From Sphaerochaetaceae bacterium (GTDB lineage: Bacteria > Spirochaetota > Spirochaetia > Sphaerochaetales > Sphaerochaetaceae): 64,000 bases of DNA. Below are positions 16,100 through 25,052 of the stretch, piece by piece. Both the position numbers and the translations under genes were made by a program. Numbering within the stretch: position 1 is the first letter of the stretch; the number at the start of each line of letters is the position of its first letter. The DNA lies in assembly GCA_024405015.1 (NCBI GenBank), contig JAKSPE010000004.1, positions 1 through 64,000 of the forward strand, given 5' to 3'. The notes beneath the pieces are model-generated. The model worked only from the letters and a program-made list of their open reading frames with translations. It was not told where the DNA came from and did no database searches.

Positions 16100-17317
16100 A
16101 TGCAGATACTGACCATAGCCCTTCTTTCCGTTTGCACGGTTTTGCTTTTTGTGATTCTTCTTCGACTGTCCCAAAAGGGAAATGAGAATCCTGTCGATTA
16201 CTCTAAGGACCTTTCGGAAATCCGCAGCGAGATCCAGCACATTGAGACCTCTGTGGCCGTTACAGGTTCCAGGTTGGATGAGATCGGAAAGCAGAGCATT
16301 CGTCTGAACACTTTGGTGGATAACCGGCTTGCCCAGTTCTCCAACGACAACGAAAGGCTCACCAGAACGGTTGAGGCTAAGCTTTCCGACATTCAGACAA
16401 GCAATGAAAAGCGTCTGGACCAGATGCGACAGACGGTGGAGGAGAAGCTACAGAGTACGCTGGAGACAAGGCTATCGGCTTCGTTCAAGCAGGTGGGTGA
16501 CCAGTTGGAAAGCGTGTACAAGCAGCTGGGAGAGATGCAGAACCTTGCTAAAGGCGTTGGAAACTTGGAGCGTGTTCTGACCAATGTGAAGACCCGTGGC
16601 ATCTGGGGCGAGCTTCAGGCCGAGCGCATTTTGCAGGAGATCCTTCTTCCAGAGCAGTATCTGAAGAACGTTGCAACCAAGAAGGGGAGCAGCGACCCTG
16701 TGGAGTTTGCCGTCAAGCTTCCTGGCATGCAGGAGGGTGAGCATGTGCTTTTGCCGATTGACTCCAAGTTCCCGCGTGAGGACTACGAGCGACTATGTGC
16801 TGCAACCGAGGCAAGTGATATTGAAGGGGTCAAGGCATTGCGAAAAGCTTTGGAAACAAGGATTCTCCAAGAGGCCAAGGATATTCGCGACAAGTATATC
16901 GATGTCCCTTACACTACCGATTTCGCTGTTCTGTTTCTGCCTGTTGAGGGACTTTATGCAGAGGTTCTTTCTGTTTCAGGGCTTCAGCAGCGTATCCAGC
17001 ATGACTGTCATGTCTTGATTGCAGGCCCTGCAACACTGGCCAGTTTGCTCAATAGTCTACAGATGGGATTCCGTACGTTGGCCATCGAGCGAAAGAGCTC
17101 TGAAGTTTGGCATGTGCTGGGAGAGGTCAAAACGGAATACAACAAGTTCGGCGGTGTGCTGGAGGCTGTGAAGAAGAAACTCACATCGGCATCCAACGAG
17201 ATCGATAATGCCTTTACCCGACATCGTGCCATGGAGAGAAAGCTTCGCAGTGTGGAAGCTATAGACAACAATGACGCTGGGAGCCTTGTTTTGGAGAATG
17301 TGACAGAAGAGGTTTGA
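16100..17317 (+). CDS. rmuC: DNA recombination protein RmuC
   Basis: 405-aa RmuC family protein, thought to limit inversions at repeats. It has one N-terminal transmembrane helix (residues 3-22), then a long coiled-coil (about 35-160). The conserved nuclease-like core runs from KTRGIWGELQAE near 170 through LPIDSKFPREDY near 220. It has its own promoter. The stop codon abuts the stop of the convergent TetR gene with no spacer. Confidence 0.92.
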   Translation: MQILTIALLSVCTVLLFVILLRLSQKGNENPVDYSKDLSEIRSEIQHIETSVAVTGSRLDEIGKQSIRLNTLVDNRLAQFSNDNERLTRTVEAKLSDIQTSNEKRLDQMRQTVEEKLQSTLETRLSASFKQVGDQLESVYKQLGEMQNLAKGVGNLERVLTNVKTRGIWGELQAERILQEILLPEQYLKNVATKKGSSDPVEFAVKLPGMQEGEHVLLPIDSKFPREDYERLCAATEASDIEGVKALRKALETRILQEAKDIRDKYIDVPYTTDFAVLFLPVEGLYAEVLSVSGLQQRIQHDCHVLIAGPATLASLLNSLQMGFRTLAIERKSSEVWHVLGEVKTEYNKFGGVLEAVKKKLTSASNEIDNAFTRHRAMERKLRSVEAIDNNDAGSLVLENVTEEV

Positions 17318-17896
17318 TTACTCGATGACGTTGATGCGGATGATGTCCGCGACGATCTCTCGGATTGCCTGCTTGTTCTGCGGGAAGAAGACCATGTGGA
17401 ACAGGTAGGACTCCAAAGTGACCTCAAGCTTGTTGGCAATGTCCTGCGGACTGCACTTCTTCATCTTGCCTTCCTTGATTGCCTGTCGGACAAGTCTTGA
17501 GAACAGGAGTACCAGCTTTGCGGTTCTGTGTTTGATGAGATCTGGCAGACCTTCGATCTGGTCGATGGTCTTGAGGAAGTTCCCGATCTGACGTTCATAG
17601 GTGTCAGCTCTGTTCATGATATCGGTTGTGATCATGTAGAGCTTCTCCACAGGGTCTGTCACAGCTTCATACTGTTCGCTGCTGTAGATGCCAAATGCCA
17701 CATCGGTTGTGTACTTCACGGCGTAGTGGAACAGATCCGACTCATCCTTGAAGTACTGGTAGACGGTTGTTCTGGAAAGGCCACACTTGGAGGCAATCAG
17801 GCTAAGGTTCGCATTCTTGCCTTCTGTTGCATACACCTCAAGTGCAGCATAGAGCATTTCAACTTTTCGCTTTTCGTGGTCAATCCTTTTTGGCAT
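17318..17896 (-). CDS. TetR/AcrR family transcriptional regulator
   Basis: 192-aa regulator. The N-terminal helix-turn-helix (about 28-52) includes SLIASKCGLSRTTVYQYF, typical of TetR proteins. The C-terminal ligand domain is family-diverse, so the inducer is unknown. Its promoter region is short and lies between it and clpB, so autoregulation or control of clpB is possible but unshown. Confidence 0.88.
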   Translation of the reverse strand: MPKRIDHEKRKVEMLYAALEVYATEGKNANLSLIASKCGLSRTTVYQYFKDESDLFHYAVKYTTDVAFGIYSSEQYEAVTDPVEKLYMITTDIMNRADTYERQIGNFLKTIDQIEGLPDLIKHRTAKLVLLFSRLVRQAIKEGKMKKCSPQDIANKLEVTLESYLFHMVFFPQNKQAIREIVADIIRINVIE

Positions 17897-17902
17897 ATTG
17901 AC

Positions 17903-17931
17903 AAAATAACACAGAATGTCGAATACGTCAA
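17903..17931 (-). promoter_or_regulatory. Promoter of the tetR gene, leaderless type
   Basis: On the - strand TTGACG, a 17-bp spacer and TATTTT, then 6 nt to the ATG at 17896. No ribosome-binding site is possible before it. Confidence 0.6.
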
Positions 17932-18004
17932 AAGGTATCTGCCATTTTGTTGTTCAATCAATAAATATCAAGTGATTTCTTGCGGATTTCCCAAGTTCAG
18001 GGAT

Positions 18005-18033
18005 TTGCCGTTTGCACATTGTTTGAGTATTTT
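18005..18033 (+). promoter_or_regulatory. Candidate clpB promoter
   Basis: TTGCCG (18005-18010), a 17-bp spacer and TATTTT (18028-18033), followed by a small GAAACC/GGTTTC hairpin before the start. No CIRCE element is visible. Confidence 0.4.
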
Positions 18034-18068
18034 AGCCTCGTGAAACCACAGGGTTTCCGAGGATACGG

Positions 18069-20651
18069 ATGAATTTCGACAAGTTTACGATAAAGATGAA
18101 AGAGGCTCTTCAGGGAGCCGAGAACCTTGCCACAAGGTACAATAATGCGGAGATCGGAAATGAGCATATGCTGCTTTCCATGCTGCAGCAGAAGGATGGC
18201 ATCGCAGAGCCGCTTCTCTCCAAGGTGGGCGTGAATTACCAGAATCTTCTCAATGATGCTCACGCTTTGGTGGACCGTCTTCCAAAGGCCTACGGCGCTG
18301 CCATGAACATCGGCATCTCCTCTCGATTGCTGCAAAGTCTCAATGGTGCGCAGGACGAGGCTGCCAAGTTCAAGGACGAGTATGTCAGCACCGAGCACGT
18401 AATCTTGGCCATGCTGGAAAGCGATGACCCAGTAGCGAACCTTCTGAAGCGTTATGGCATCACAAGGGATGCTCTCATGCAGGCTCTGCAGAGCATTCGC
18501 GGAAACCAGCGTGTGACCGACGAGGATGCCGAAAGCCGTTACCAGGCGTTGGAGAAGTACTGTCGTGACATGACAGCCCTTGCCCGTCAGGGGAAGATGG
18601 ACCCTGTGATCGGACGTGATGAAGAGATTCGTAGAGTCATGCAGGTGCTTTCCCGAAAGACCAAGAACAACCCGGTTCTCATTGGTGAACCTGGTGTCGG
18701 AAAGACTGCCATTGTGGAAGGCCTTGCCCAGAGAATCGTGGCAGGCGATGTCCCGGAGTCCCTGAAGGACAAGAGGCTTCTGTCCCTCGATCTCGGCTCT
18801 CTTGTCGCCGGTGCCAAGTTCCGCGGTGAGTTCGAGGAGCGTCTGAAGGCTGTGGTGAACGAGATTGTCCGAGGTGGCGGCAGCATCATCCTGTTCATCG
18901 ATGAGCTTCACACCATTGTCGGAGCTGGTGCAGCAGAGGGTTCGACCGATGCCTCCAACCTCATCAAGCCGGCTTTGGCCCGTGGAGAATTGCATACCAT
19001 CGGTGCCACAACACTGGATGAGTATCGTAAGTACATCGAAAAGGACAAGGCCCTGGAGCGAAGGTTTCAGCCTGTTTTTGCGACAGAACCTACGGTGGAA
19101 GACACCATTGCCATTCTCAGAGGCATCAAGGACCGCTACGAAGTGCACCACGGTGTTCGTATCAAGGATGATGCTCTGGTGTCTGCTGCGGTGCTTTCCA
19201 ACCGCTACATCACAAACCGATTTCTGCCGGATAAGGCCATTGACCTCATTGATGAGGCGGCAAGCCAGCTTAAGATGGAAATCGAAAGCCAGCCTGTGGA
19301 ACTGGATAAGATTGAGCGCAGACTTCTTCAGCTCAAAATCGAGCAGCAGGCCCTTTCCAAAGAGGACGATGCTTCGTCCAAGGCCCGTTTGGAGAAGATC
19401 AATTCGGAGCTTGCTGACATCCGAGGTACACGTGATGCCATGCACCTTCGCTGGGAGAATGAGCGCAGCGCCATTGAGGCAATCCGCGACAAGAAGTCTG
19501 AGCTGGAGAACCTCAGGACCCAGGAGTCCCTTGCCGAAAGAAGCGGCGACCTGTCCAAGGCTGCCCAGATCAAACACGGTCTGATTCCTCAGCTGCAGCA
19601 TGAGATCGAGCAGATGAGCGAGCACCTCAAGCAGGTGCAGGGTGAGAACAAACTGCTGCGGGAAGAGGTCGACGAGAACGACATTGCCAGAATCGTCTCT
19701 TCTTGGACCGGTGTTCCGGTGGCCAAGATGCAGGGCTCTGAGATGCAGAAGTACATTGACCTTGAGAAGACCCTCTCGGAAAAGGTCATTGGCCAGGATG
19801 AGGCCATCAGCGCCATCTCCAATGCCATCCGACGAAACAAGACCGGAATCGGCGATGAGCATCGACCTCTTGGATCGTTTCTGTTCGCAGGTCCGACCGG
19901 CGTGGGAAAGACGGAACTTGCAAAGGTTCTTGCCAACTTCCTGTTTGACGATGAGAAGGCTCTGACCCGTATCGATATGTCCGAGTACATGGAGAAGTTC
20001 AGCGTGTCCCGTCTCATTGGTGCTCCTCCTGGATATGTGGGATACGATGAGGGCGGACAATTGACCGAGGTGGTGCGACGACGTCCATACTCCGTTGTCC
20101 TTTTCGATGAGATCGAGAAGGCTCACCCGGATGTGTTCAATGTGCTTTTGCAGATTCTGGACGACGGAAGACTCACAGACGGACAGGGAAGGCTGGTGGA
20201 CTTCACCAACACCATCATCATTATGACAAGCAACCTCGGAAGCAGACAGCTATTGGAAGCAGATGATTTGGAAAGCGGACACAAGGCCGTACATGAGGTG
20301 ATTCGTCAGTCCTTCAAACCGGAGTTCATCAACCGTATCGATGAAATCATCATCTTCAACCAGCTGGGCAAAGAGCAAATCGGTGCGATTGTCACACTGC
20401 AGCTTCGAAAACTTGCGACAAGACTGCAGAATCGTGGTCTGGATCTGCGATGGGATGAGAGTGTGGTTGCTATGGTCAGTGAGGCTGGTTTTGACCCAGA
20501 CTATGGTGCAAGACCTGTTAAGCGTGCCATTCAGACAATGGTTGAAAATCCACTTGCCGTGGCCATGTTACACGGCATGTTCAGCGATGGAGACATTGTT
20601 AGCCTGACTTGTGAAGAGGGCCAGCTGAAGATTCAGCGCGTCACTGCATGA
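18069..20651 (+). CDS. clpB: ATP-dependent chaperone ClpB
   Basis: 860-aa Hsp100 disaggregase that works with DnaK. The N domain spans about 1-150. AAA-1 has Walker A GEPGVGKT near 212 and Walker [10 protein letters not shown]. The coiled-coil middle domain (about 410-525), which separates ClpB from ClpA and ClpC, is present. AAA-2 has GPTGVGKT near 616 and [12 protein letters not shown]-terminal oligomerisation domain ends the protein. The start has GAGG upstream. The last 11 bp overlap the 3' end of the convergent nucleotidyltransferase gene. Confidence 0.97.
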   Translation: MNFDKFTIKMKEALQGAENLATRYNNAEIGNEHMLLSMLQQKDGIAEPLLSKVGVNYQNLLNDAHALVDRLPKAYGAAMNIGISSRLLQSLNGAQDEAAKFKDEYVSTEHVILAMLESDDPVANLLKRYGITRDALMQALQSIRGNQRVTDEDAESRYQALEKYCRDMTALARQGKMDPVIGRDEEIRRVMQVLSRKTKNNPVLIGEPGVGKTAIVEGLAQRIVAGDVPESLKDKRLLSLDLGSLVAGAKFRGEFEERLKAVVNEIVRGGGSIILFIDELHTIVGAGAAEGSTDASNLIKPALARGELHTIGATTLDEYRKYIEKDKALERRFQPVFATEPTVEDTIAILRGIKDRYEVHHGVRIKDDALVSAAVLSNRYITNRFLPDKAIDLIDEAASQLKMEIESQPVELDKIERRLLQLKIEQQALSKEDDASSKARLEKINSELADIRGTRDAMHLRWENERSAIEAIRDKKSELENLRTQESLAERSGDLSKAAQIKHGLIPQLQHEIEQMSEHLKQVQGENKLLREEVDENDIARIVSSWTGVPVAKMQGSEMQKYIDLEKTLSEKVIGQDEAISAISNAIRRNKTGIGDEHRPLGSFLFAGPTGVGKTELAKVLANFLFDDEKALTRIDMSEYMEKFSVSRLIGAPPGYVGYDEGGQLTEVVRRRPYSVVLFDEIEKAHPDVFNVLLQILDDGRLTDGQGRLVDFTNTIIIMTSNLGSRQLLEADDLESGHKAVHEVIRQSFKPEFINRIDEIIIFNQLGKEQIGAIVTLQLRKLATRLQNRGLDLRWDESVVAMVSEAGFDPDYGARPVKRAIQTMVENPLAVAMLHGMFSDGDIVSLTCEEGQLKIQRVTA

Positions 20652-21288
20652 GGCGCTCATAACTTTCAGGAACGTCGATGTCTAGTGCCCAGGACGGGTC
20701 GGCAAAGTCCATCTCAAGCACGTCGTGTTGCTTGAGGACCCGGCTGACGCTACAGTCGTCGCCTTGGCTGAGGATGGCTTTTCGAAGACCAGTACAAAGG
20801 AGGACGGGGTGCCCAGGGACCCTGTCCTTTTTTTCTGCACCTTCAGGACAGTAGAATGGGCGCACCGCAGCATGATCTTCCAGAAGTGGGACAAGCTTGG
20901 CGTAATGGTCCGGTCCCAACAGCGGCATGTCCGCCAGGGAAATGAAGAAGCTCTGGTCTTCACGTACCTGGGAGACTCCCACCTTCGCCGAGGTGAACTG
21001 CCCTTTTCGGTAATCGGGATTCTTGACGATGATCATCTCCAGCTTTGCCTGTGTGGCCCCTACAAATGCCTTGCACGGAGATAGGGCCTTTTCTACCGAT
21101 TGTCTTCTGTAGCCGGTAACGACGATGAGTCTGCATGCTTTGTCTGTGGCAAGTGAGTACTGCTGCAGAAACTTTAGGGCCATGAGGCAGCTGTGGGCGA
21201 CCATTGTGGTGTCCTTGTAAGGCAGAAGCATCTTGTTCACAGCTCCCATCCTCGATGATGTTCCCGCAGCCAGCATGACGATGTCCAT
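20641..21288 (-). CDS. MobA-like NTP transferase (MocA/YgfJ group)
   Basis: 215-aa nucleotidyltransferase. The start MDIVMLAAGTSSRMG with lysine in NKMLLPY is the NTP-binding loop of the MobA-like family, and SLADMPLLGP near 106 carries the metal-binding Asp. Relatives transfer CMP or GMP to molybdopterin or act in xanthine dehydrogenase maturation. No molybdenum enzyme genes are nearby, so the acceptor is open. It starts behind GGAGG and overlaps the clpB 3' end by 11 bp. Confidence 0.82.
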   Translation of the reverse strand: MDIVMLAAGTSSRMGAVNKMLLPYKDTTMVAHSCLMALKFLQQYSLATDKACRLIVVTGYRRQSVEKALSPCKAFVGATQAKLEMIIVKNPDYRKGQFTSAKVGVSQVREDQSFFISLADMPLLGPDHYAKLVPLLEDHAAVRPFYCPEGAEKKDRVPGHPVLLCTGLRKAILSQGDDCSVSRVLKQHDVLEMDFADPSWALDIDVPESYERLMQ

Positions 21289-21321
21289 GAAAGTCCTCCG
21301 ATACTGTACATCATAACATGC

Positions 21322-21350
21322 TTGTCCAAGGTTTCACATTTTTTTATACT
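21322..21350 (+). promoter_or_regulatory. Promoter of the DUF554 gene, leaderless type
   Basis: TTGTCC (21322-21327), a 17-bp spacer and TATACT (21345-21350), with the ATG 6 nt further on at 21357. This fixes the start and excludes the longer frame from 21318. Confidence 0.65.
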
Positions 21351-21356
21351 CGCATC

Positions 21357-22064
21357 ATGCTAGCAGTATTCGTCAATTGTGCCACAGTTATCGTCGGTTC
21401 CATTCTTGGACTTTTCATTGGAAAGAAGCTCAATGACAATTTCAAAACCATTGTCTTCACCTGCAGCGGTCTTGTGACCCTCGTCATGGCAGTCCAGATG
21501 GCCATGGGATCTACCAACATGCTTGCTTTGCTGATTGCGCTTCTTGTGGGAGGTGGAATCGGCTATGCCATTGGCATTGAGGATTGGATTCTGTCTTTGG
21601 GCGACCGTTTGGAGAAGATCACCTCCAAGAAGGGCGCTGAGGTCAGTGCAGACGGACACAACTTTGCTAAGGGATTTCTGAATGCCTCGATTCTGTTCTG
21701 CTCTGGTGCCATGTCCATTGTCGGCTCCATCCAGGCAGGAACGGTAGGCGACTACCAGACGATTCTGATCAAGTCCGTCATGGACGGCTGCATGGCAATC
21801 GTCTTCTCCTCCATCTATGGTGTTGGCGTCATCTTCTCAAGCCTGTTCATTCTGGTGTACCAGGGATTCTTCACCTTGGCTGGCGGCTGGCTTGAGCCGA
21901 TTCTTGGTGAAATCGGCATTGCTGAGATGGCTGCCTCCGGCGGAATCCTTCTGTTCATGATCGGTTTCGGACTGCTCAAGATCAAGGAGTTCAAGACCGC
22001 GAATTTCCTTCCGGCCCTGATCTTTGCGCCGATTCTTGCCAATCTTGCCAGCAAAATTTTCTGA
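21357..22064 (+). CDS. DUF554 family membrane protein (YdfK/YqgA-like)
   Basis: 235-aa polytopic membrane protein with about seven hydrophobic segments. FVNCATVIVGSILGLFIGKKL at the start and the FCSGAMSIVGSIQAG segment mark the DUF554 family, which is conserved in many bacteria but has no established role. The ATG at 21357 is chosen because a well-formed promoter ends 6 nt before it. It is monocistronic. Confidence 0.85.
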   Translation: MLAVFVNCATVIVGSILGLFIGKKLNDNFKTIVFTCSGLVTLVMAVQMAMGSTNMLALLIALLVGGGIGYAIGIEDWILSLGDRLEKITSKKGAEVSADGHNFAKGFLNASILFCSGAMSIVGSIQAGTVGDYQTILIKSVMDGCMAIVFSSIYGVGVIFSSLFILVYQGFFTLAGGWLEPILGEIGIAEMAASGGILLFMIGFGLLKIKEFKTANFLPALIFAPILANLASKIF

Positions 22065-22161
22065 TAGGGTATGAGAAGCGTAGTCGCTGCCAAGTTGCCG
22101 ATTTATGAAAATGAGACGGTAACAAAACAGGAAAGAAACAAAGAGGCTTTGACTTATCGAA

Positions 22162-22256
22162 CCGATTTGTCCCAAATGGAGAGTTTTTGAGTCATTTGGA
22201 ATATTTTTTCTTCCAAAAGTTCGGTTTTTGGCCATTTTGGGAGAAAACCAGTATGA
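22162..22256 (-). repeat. Dispersed repeat A, copy 1 (95 bp, two hairpins)
   Basis: Aligns without gaps to 62784-62878 with 68 of 95 bases identical. On the - strand it holds a TTTTCTCCCAAAA / TTTTGGAAGAAAA stem and then a TCCAAATG / CATTTGGGA stem. It begins 19 bp beyond the glgP terminator. The remaining bases from 22065 to 22161 show nothing else recognisable. Confidence 0.7.
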
Positions 22257-22275
22257 CACTGTAGGTCTATATGAT

Positions 22276-22315
22276 AAAAGAGCAGCAAGTCCGATGGTGG
22301 ATCTGCTGCTCTTTT
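22276..22315 (-). terminator. Terminator of glgP
   Basis: AAAAGAGCAGCA (22276-22287) pairs with TGCTGCTCTTTT (22304-22315). The symmetric A/T ends could serve both convergent genes. Confidence 0.85.
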
Positions 22316-22339
22316 CATCTATATCGGTGTGAATGGATC

Positions 22340-24865
22340 TCAGCGCTTTTTGGCATCCTCGATGGAGGTGTCAACGTTGATGTTGAGTGGGACTGGGCAG
22401 CTGCCTGCGTTCCAGATCTGGCTTGCATACTCACGGATGGTTCTGTCTGAAGAGAACTTGCCGCTGGATGCCACGTTGATGATTGCCTTTCTGTTGAACT
22501 CTGCGAAGTTGTCTCGGTAAAGGTCCAGTGTCTCCTGATGGCGATCGGCATACATGCGCAGGTCAGCGAAGATGAAGTATCTGTCACCGTGCTCGAAGAT
22601 GTCTGCAAACAGTCTGTCAAAGGCATTTGGCTCTCCGACGTTGAAGAAGTTGGAGCGGATGAGGTTGACTGCTGCCTGGATCTCATCGTCCTTCTTGATG
22701 AAGTCAAATGGATCGTAGCTGCCCTTCATTCTTGCAATCTGGTCCTCTGTGTGTCCGAAGATGAACACATTGTCGTTGCCGGCTTCCTGTGCGATCTCGA
22801 CGTTGGCGCCATCCAGGGTTCCGATGGTGAGGGCACCGTTGAGCATGAACTTCATGTTACCGGTACCGGAAGCCTCAAGACCTGCTGTGGAGATCTGCTC
22901 GCTGAGGTTTGTTGCTGGAATGACGCTTTCTGCCATGGTGACTCGGTAGTTCGGCATGAAGTGGACCTTCAGAAGATTGTTCACGGCCGGGTCGGAGTTG
23001 ATAAGGCTGGCAAGGCAGTTGATGAACTTGATGGACAGTTTTGCATTTGCGTAGCCTGGTGCGCTCTTGCCTCCGAAGAGGAATGTGGTTGGAGCGAAGG
23101 TCTGTGCAAAAGCCTTGTCGTTCTTGAGTCTCTGGTAGATCAGGACAATGTTGAATGCATTCAGAAGCTGTCTCTTGTACTCGTGGATTCTCTTGACCTG
23201 GACATCGAGGATGGTGTTCGGGTCCAGGATGATTCCACAGTCCTTCTTCAGGAACTCTGCGGCACGGACCTTGTTGTCGGACTTGATTCGGGCGAACTTC
23301 TGTGCAAAGGCACTGTCGTTGGCATACTGCTTGAGGTCAGCCAGCTTGTCTGCGTTTGTGATCCAATCGGTTCCGATGGCATCGCTGATGAGGCCTGCAA
23401 GCTTCGGGTTGGCAGACAAAAGCCAGCGTCTTGGTGTGATTCCATTGGTCTTGTTCTGGAACTTGTCCGGGTAGATCTTGTTGAACTCAGGGAACATGGA
23501 GTTCTTGAGAAGCTCGGTGTGAAGCTGAGCGACTCCGTTTACAGCATGGCTTCCGACAATGGCGAGGTTTGCCATTCTGACGTTCTTTGGATTGGACTCC
23601 TCAATGATGCTGACCTTTGAGATGGCGCTGTCGTTCATCGGGAAGAAGGAGACGGCGCTCTGGATGAAACGGTGGTTGATCTCGAAGATGATCTGCATGT
23701 GGCGAGGAAGGATCTCCTGCATCATCGGAACCGGCCACTTCTCAAGTGCCTCTGGCATGAGGGTGTGGTTGGTGTAACCCATGCACTGCTGGGTGATGTC
23801 CCATGCAGTATCCCAATCAAGACCTTCTTGGTCGATGAGGATTCTCATGAGCTCGGCGACTGCGATGGAAGGGTGGGTGTCGTTCAGCTGGATGGCGGCA
23901 TACTTTGGAAGCTCCTTCCAGTCGTTGCTGGATCTCTTGAAACGTCTCATGATGTCGGCAAGAGAGCAGGCGACGAAGAAGTACTGCTGCTTGAGTCTGA
24001 GGACCTTTCCCATGTACTGGGTATCGTTTGGATACAGGACCTGGCTGATGTTCTCGGCTGTGACTTTCTCACGTACGGCCTCGGTGTAGTCACCTTCGTT
24101 GAACTGGGAGAAACTGAAGTCTTCAACAGCCTTTGCGCTCCAGAGTCGGAGGGAGTTCACGGTCTTTCCGCCATAGCCGATGATTGGCATGTCGTATGCC
24201 ATACCGATGACCTTCTCGGTGTTGACCCACTTGTAGTTGTCGCGGCCATTCTCGTTGATCACCTGAACCTCTCCGCCGAAGTTGACGACGTAGCGGAGGT
24301 CTGGTCTTGCAATCTCCCATGGGTTTCCGTCTCTGAGCCAGTTGTCTGGCTGCTCAAGCTGATAGCCGTTGCGGATCAGCTGCTTGAAGATTCCGTAGTT
24401 GTAGCGGATGCCATAACCGAAGGAAGGGATTTCGAGGGTTGCCAGGGAATCCAAGAAACAGGCGGCAAGTCTTCCAAGACCACCGTTTCCGAGTCCTGCA
24501 TCCGGTTCGACATCGGCAAGCTCCTCGTAGGTATATCCCAGGTCCTTGAGTGCCTTGGAGACTTCGTCCTGAAGGCCCATGTTGGTGATGTTGTTGGTCA
24601 TGGCTCTTCCCATGAGGAACTCAAGGGAGAGGTAATAGACACGCTTGGCCTTAGCGCTCTGCTGGGTCTTTCTGGAGATGTCCCACTGGTGGATGATGCG
24701 GTCTCGGATGGTCATTGCGAGGGCGTCGTAGCGTCCCTGCATGGTTGTGTGGAACACATCCGCATCCTGTGTGTACTTCAGATGTTCTGCGAAATCTTTT
24801 CTGATTGCATCTGCATTGTGGGAAATTCTGGTATTCTCTGTGTCGACTTTCTTACTCTGAGCCAT
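22340..24865 (-). CDS. glgP: Glycogen/starch phosphorylase
   Basis: 841-aa phosphorylase releasing glucose-1-phosphate from alpha-1,4-glucan. Full-length family member: N-terminal AKRVYYLSLEFLMGR, GLGNGGLGRLAACFLDS near 135 (glucan/phosphate site), and the pyridoxal-phosphate segment EASGTGNMKFMLNGALTIGT near 665 with its Schiff-base lysine. A Shine-Dalgarno AGGAA lies upstream. Monocistronic, divergent from the outer-membrane genes. It implies glycogen storage or use of external alpha-glucans. Confidence 0.97.
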   Translation of the reverse strand: MAQSKKVDTENTRISHNADAIRKDFAEHLKYTQDADVFHTTMQGRYDALAMTIRDRIIHQWDISRKTQQSAKAKRVYYLSLEFLMGRAMTNNITNMGLQDEVSKALKDLGYTYEELADVEPDAGLGNGGLGRLAACFLDSLATLEIPSFGYGIRYNYGIFKQLIRNGYQLEQPDNWLRDGNPWEIARPDLRYVVNFGGEVQVINENGRDNYKWVNTEKVIGMAYDMPIIGYGGKTVNSLRLWSAKAVEDFSFSQFNEGDYTEAVREKVTAENISQVLYPNDTQYMGKVLRLKQQYFFVACSLADIMRRFKRSSNDWKELPKYAAIQLNDTHPSIAVAELMRILIDQEGLDWDTAWDITQQCMGYTNHTLMPEALEKWPVPMMQEILPRHMQIIFEINHRFIQSAVSFFPMNDSAISKVSIIEESNPKNVRMANLAIVGSHAVNGVAQLHTELLKNSMFPEFNKIYPDKFQNKTNGITPRRWLLSANPKLAGLISDAIGTDWITNADKLADLKQYANDSAFAQKFARIKSDNKVRAAEFLKKDCGIILDPNTILDVQVKRIHEYKRQLLNAFNIVLIYQRLKNDKAFAQTFAPTTFLFGGKSAPGYANAKLSIKFINCLASLINSDPAVNNLLKVHFMPNYRVTMAESVIPATNLSEQISTAGLEASGTGNMKFMLNGALTIGTLDGANVEIAQEAGNDNVFIFGHTEDQIARMKGSYDPFDFIKKDDEIQAAVNLIRSNFFNVGEPNAFDRLFADIFEHGDRYFIFADLRMYADRHQETLDLYRDNFAEFNRKAIINVASSGKFSSDRTIREYASQIWNAGSCPVPLNINVDTSIEDAKKR

Positions 24866-24972
24866 AGCGCTTTCCTGGTTTTCGAAAAAAAATAACTTGC
24901 CTTATTCCTAGATTTAAAAGGAATTAGCGGCATTGTATCGCATTCTATCATAAAAATATGAGCATGTTCAAT

Positions 24973-24991
24973 TGAAACGGGGTCCGTTTCA
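24973..24991. promoter_or_regulatory. Perfect 8-bp inverted repeat between glgP and the barrel genes
   Basis: TGAAACGG, GGT, CCGTTTCA. It lies in the 187-bp divergent region, 62 bp before the first barrel gene. It could be an operator; no T-tract follows. Confidence 0.4.
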
Positions 24992-25052
24992 TGAAAATGA
25001 TGCACTTGTAACTTGTCTGCTATTGTGTTGTTATTATGCCTCGGAGAGGATT

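Noticed and set aside
17897-18068. CIRCE heat-shock element before clpB
   Set aside because: No TTAGCACTC/GAGTGCTAA pair; the small GAAACC hairpin is unrelated.
17997-20126. 709-codon antisense ORF across clpB
   Set aside because: It is a shadow of a clearly intact clpB; the composition is low in motif content and no start signal is seen.
22065-22161. Protein-coding reading of the repeat A region (similar peptides on the - strand at both copies)
   Set aside because: The frames run through gene ends and terminators without starts or ribosome sites; the similarity is explained by the DNA repeat.
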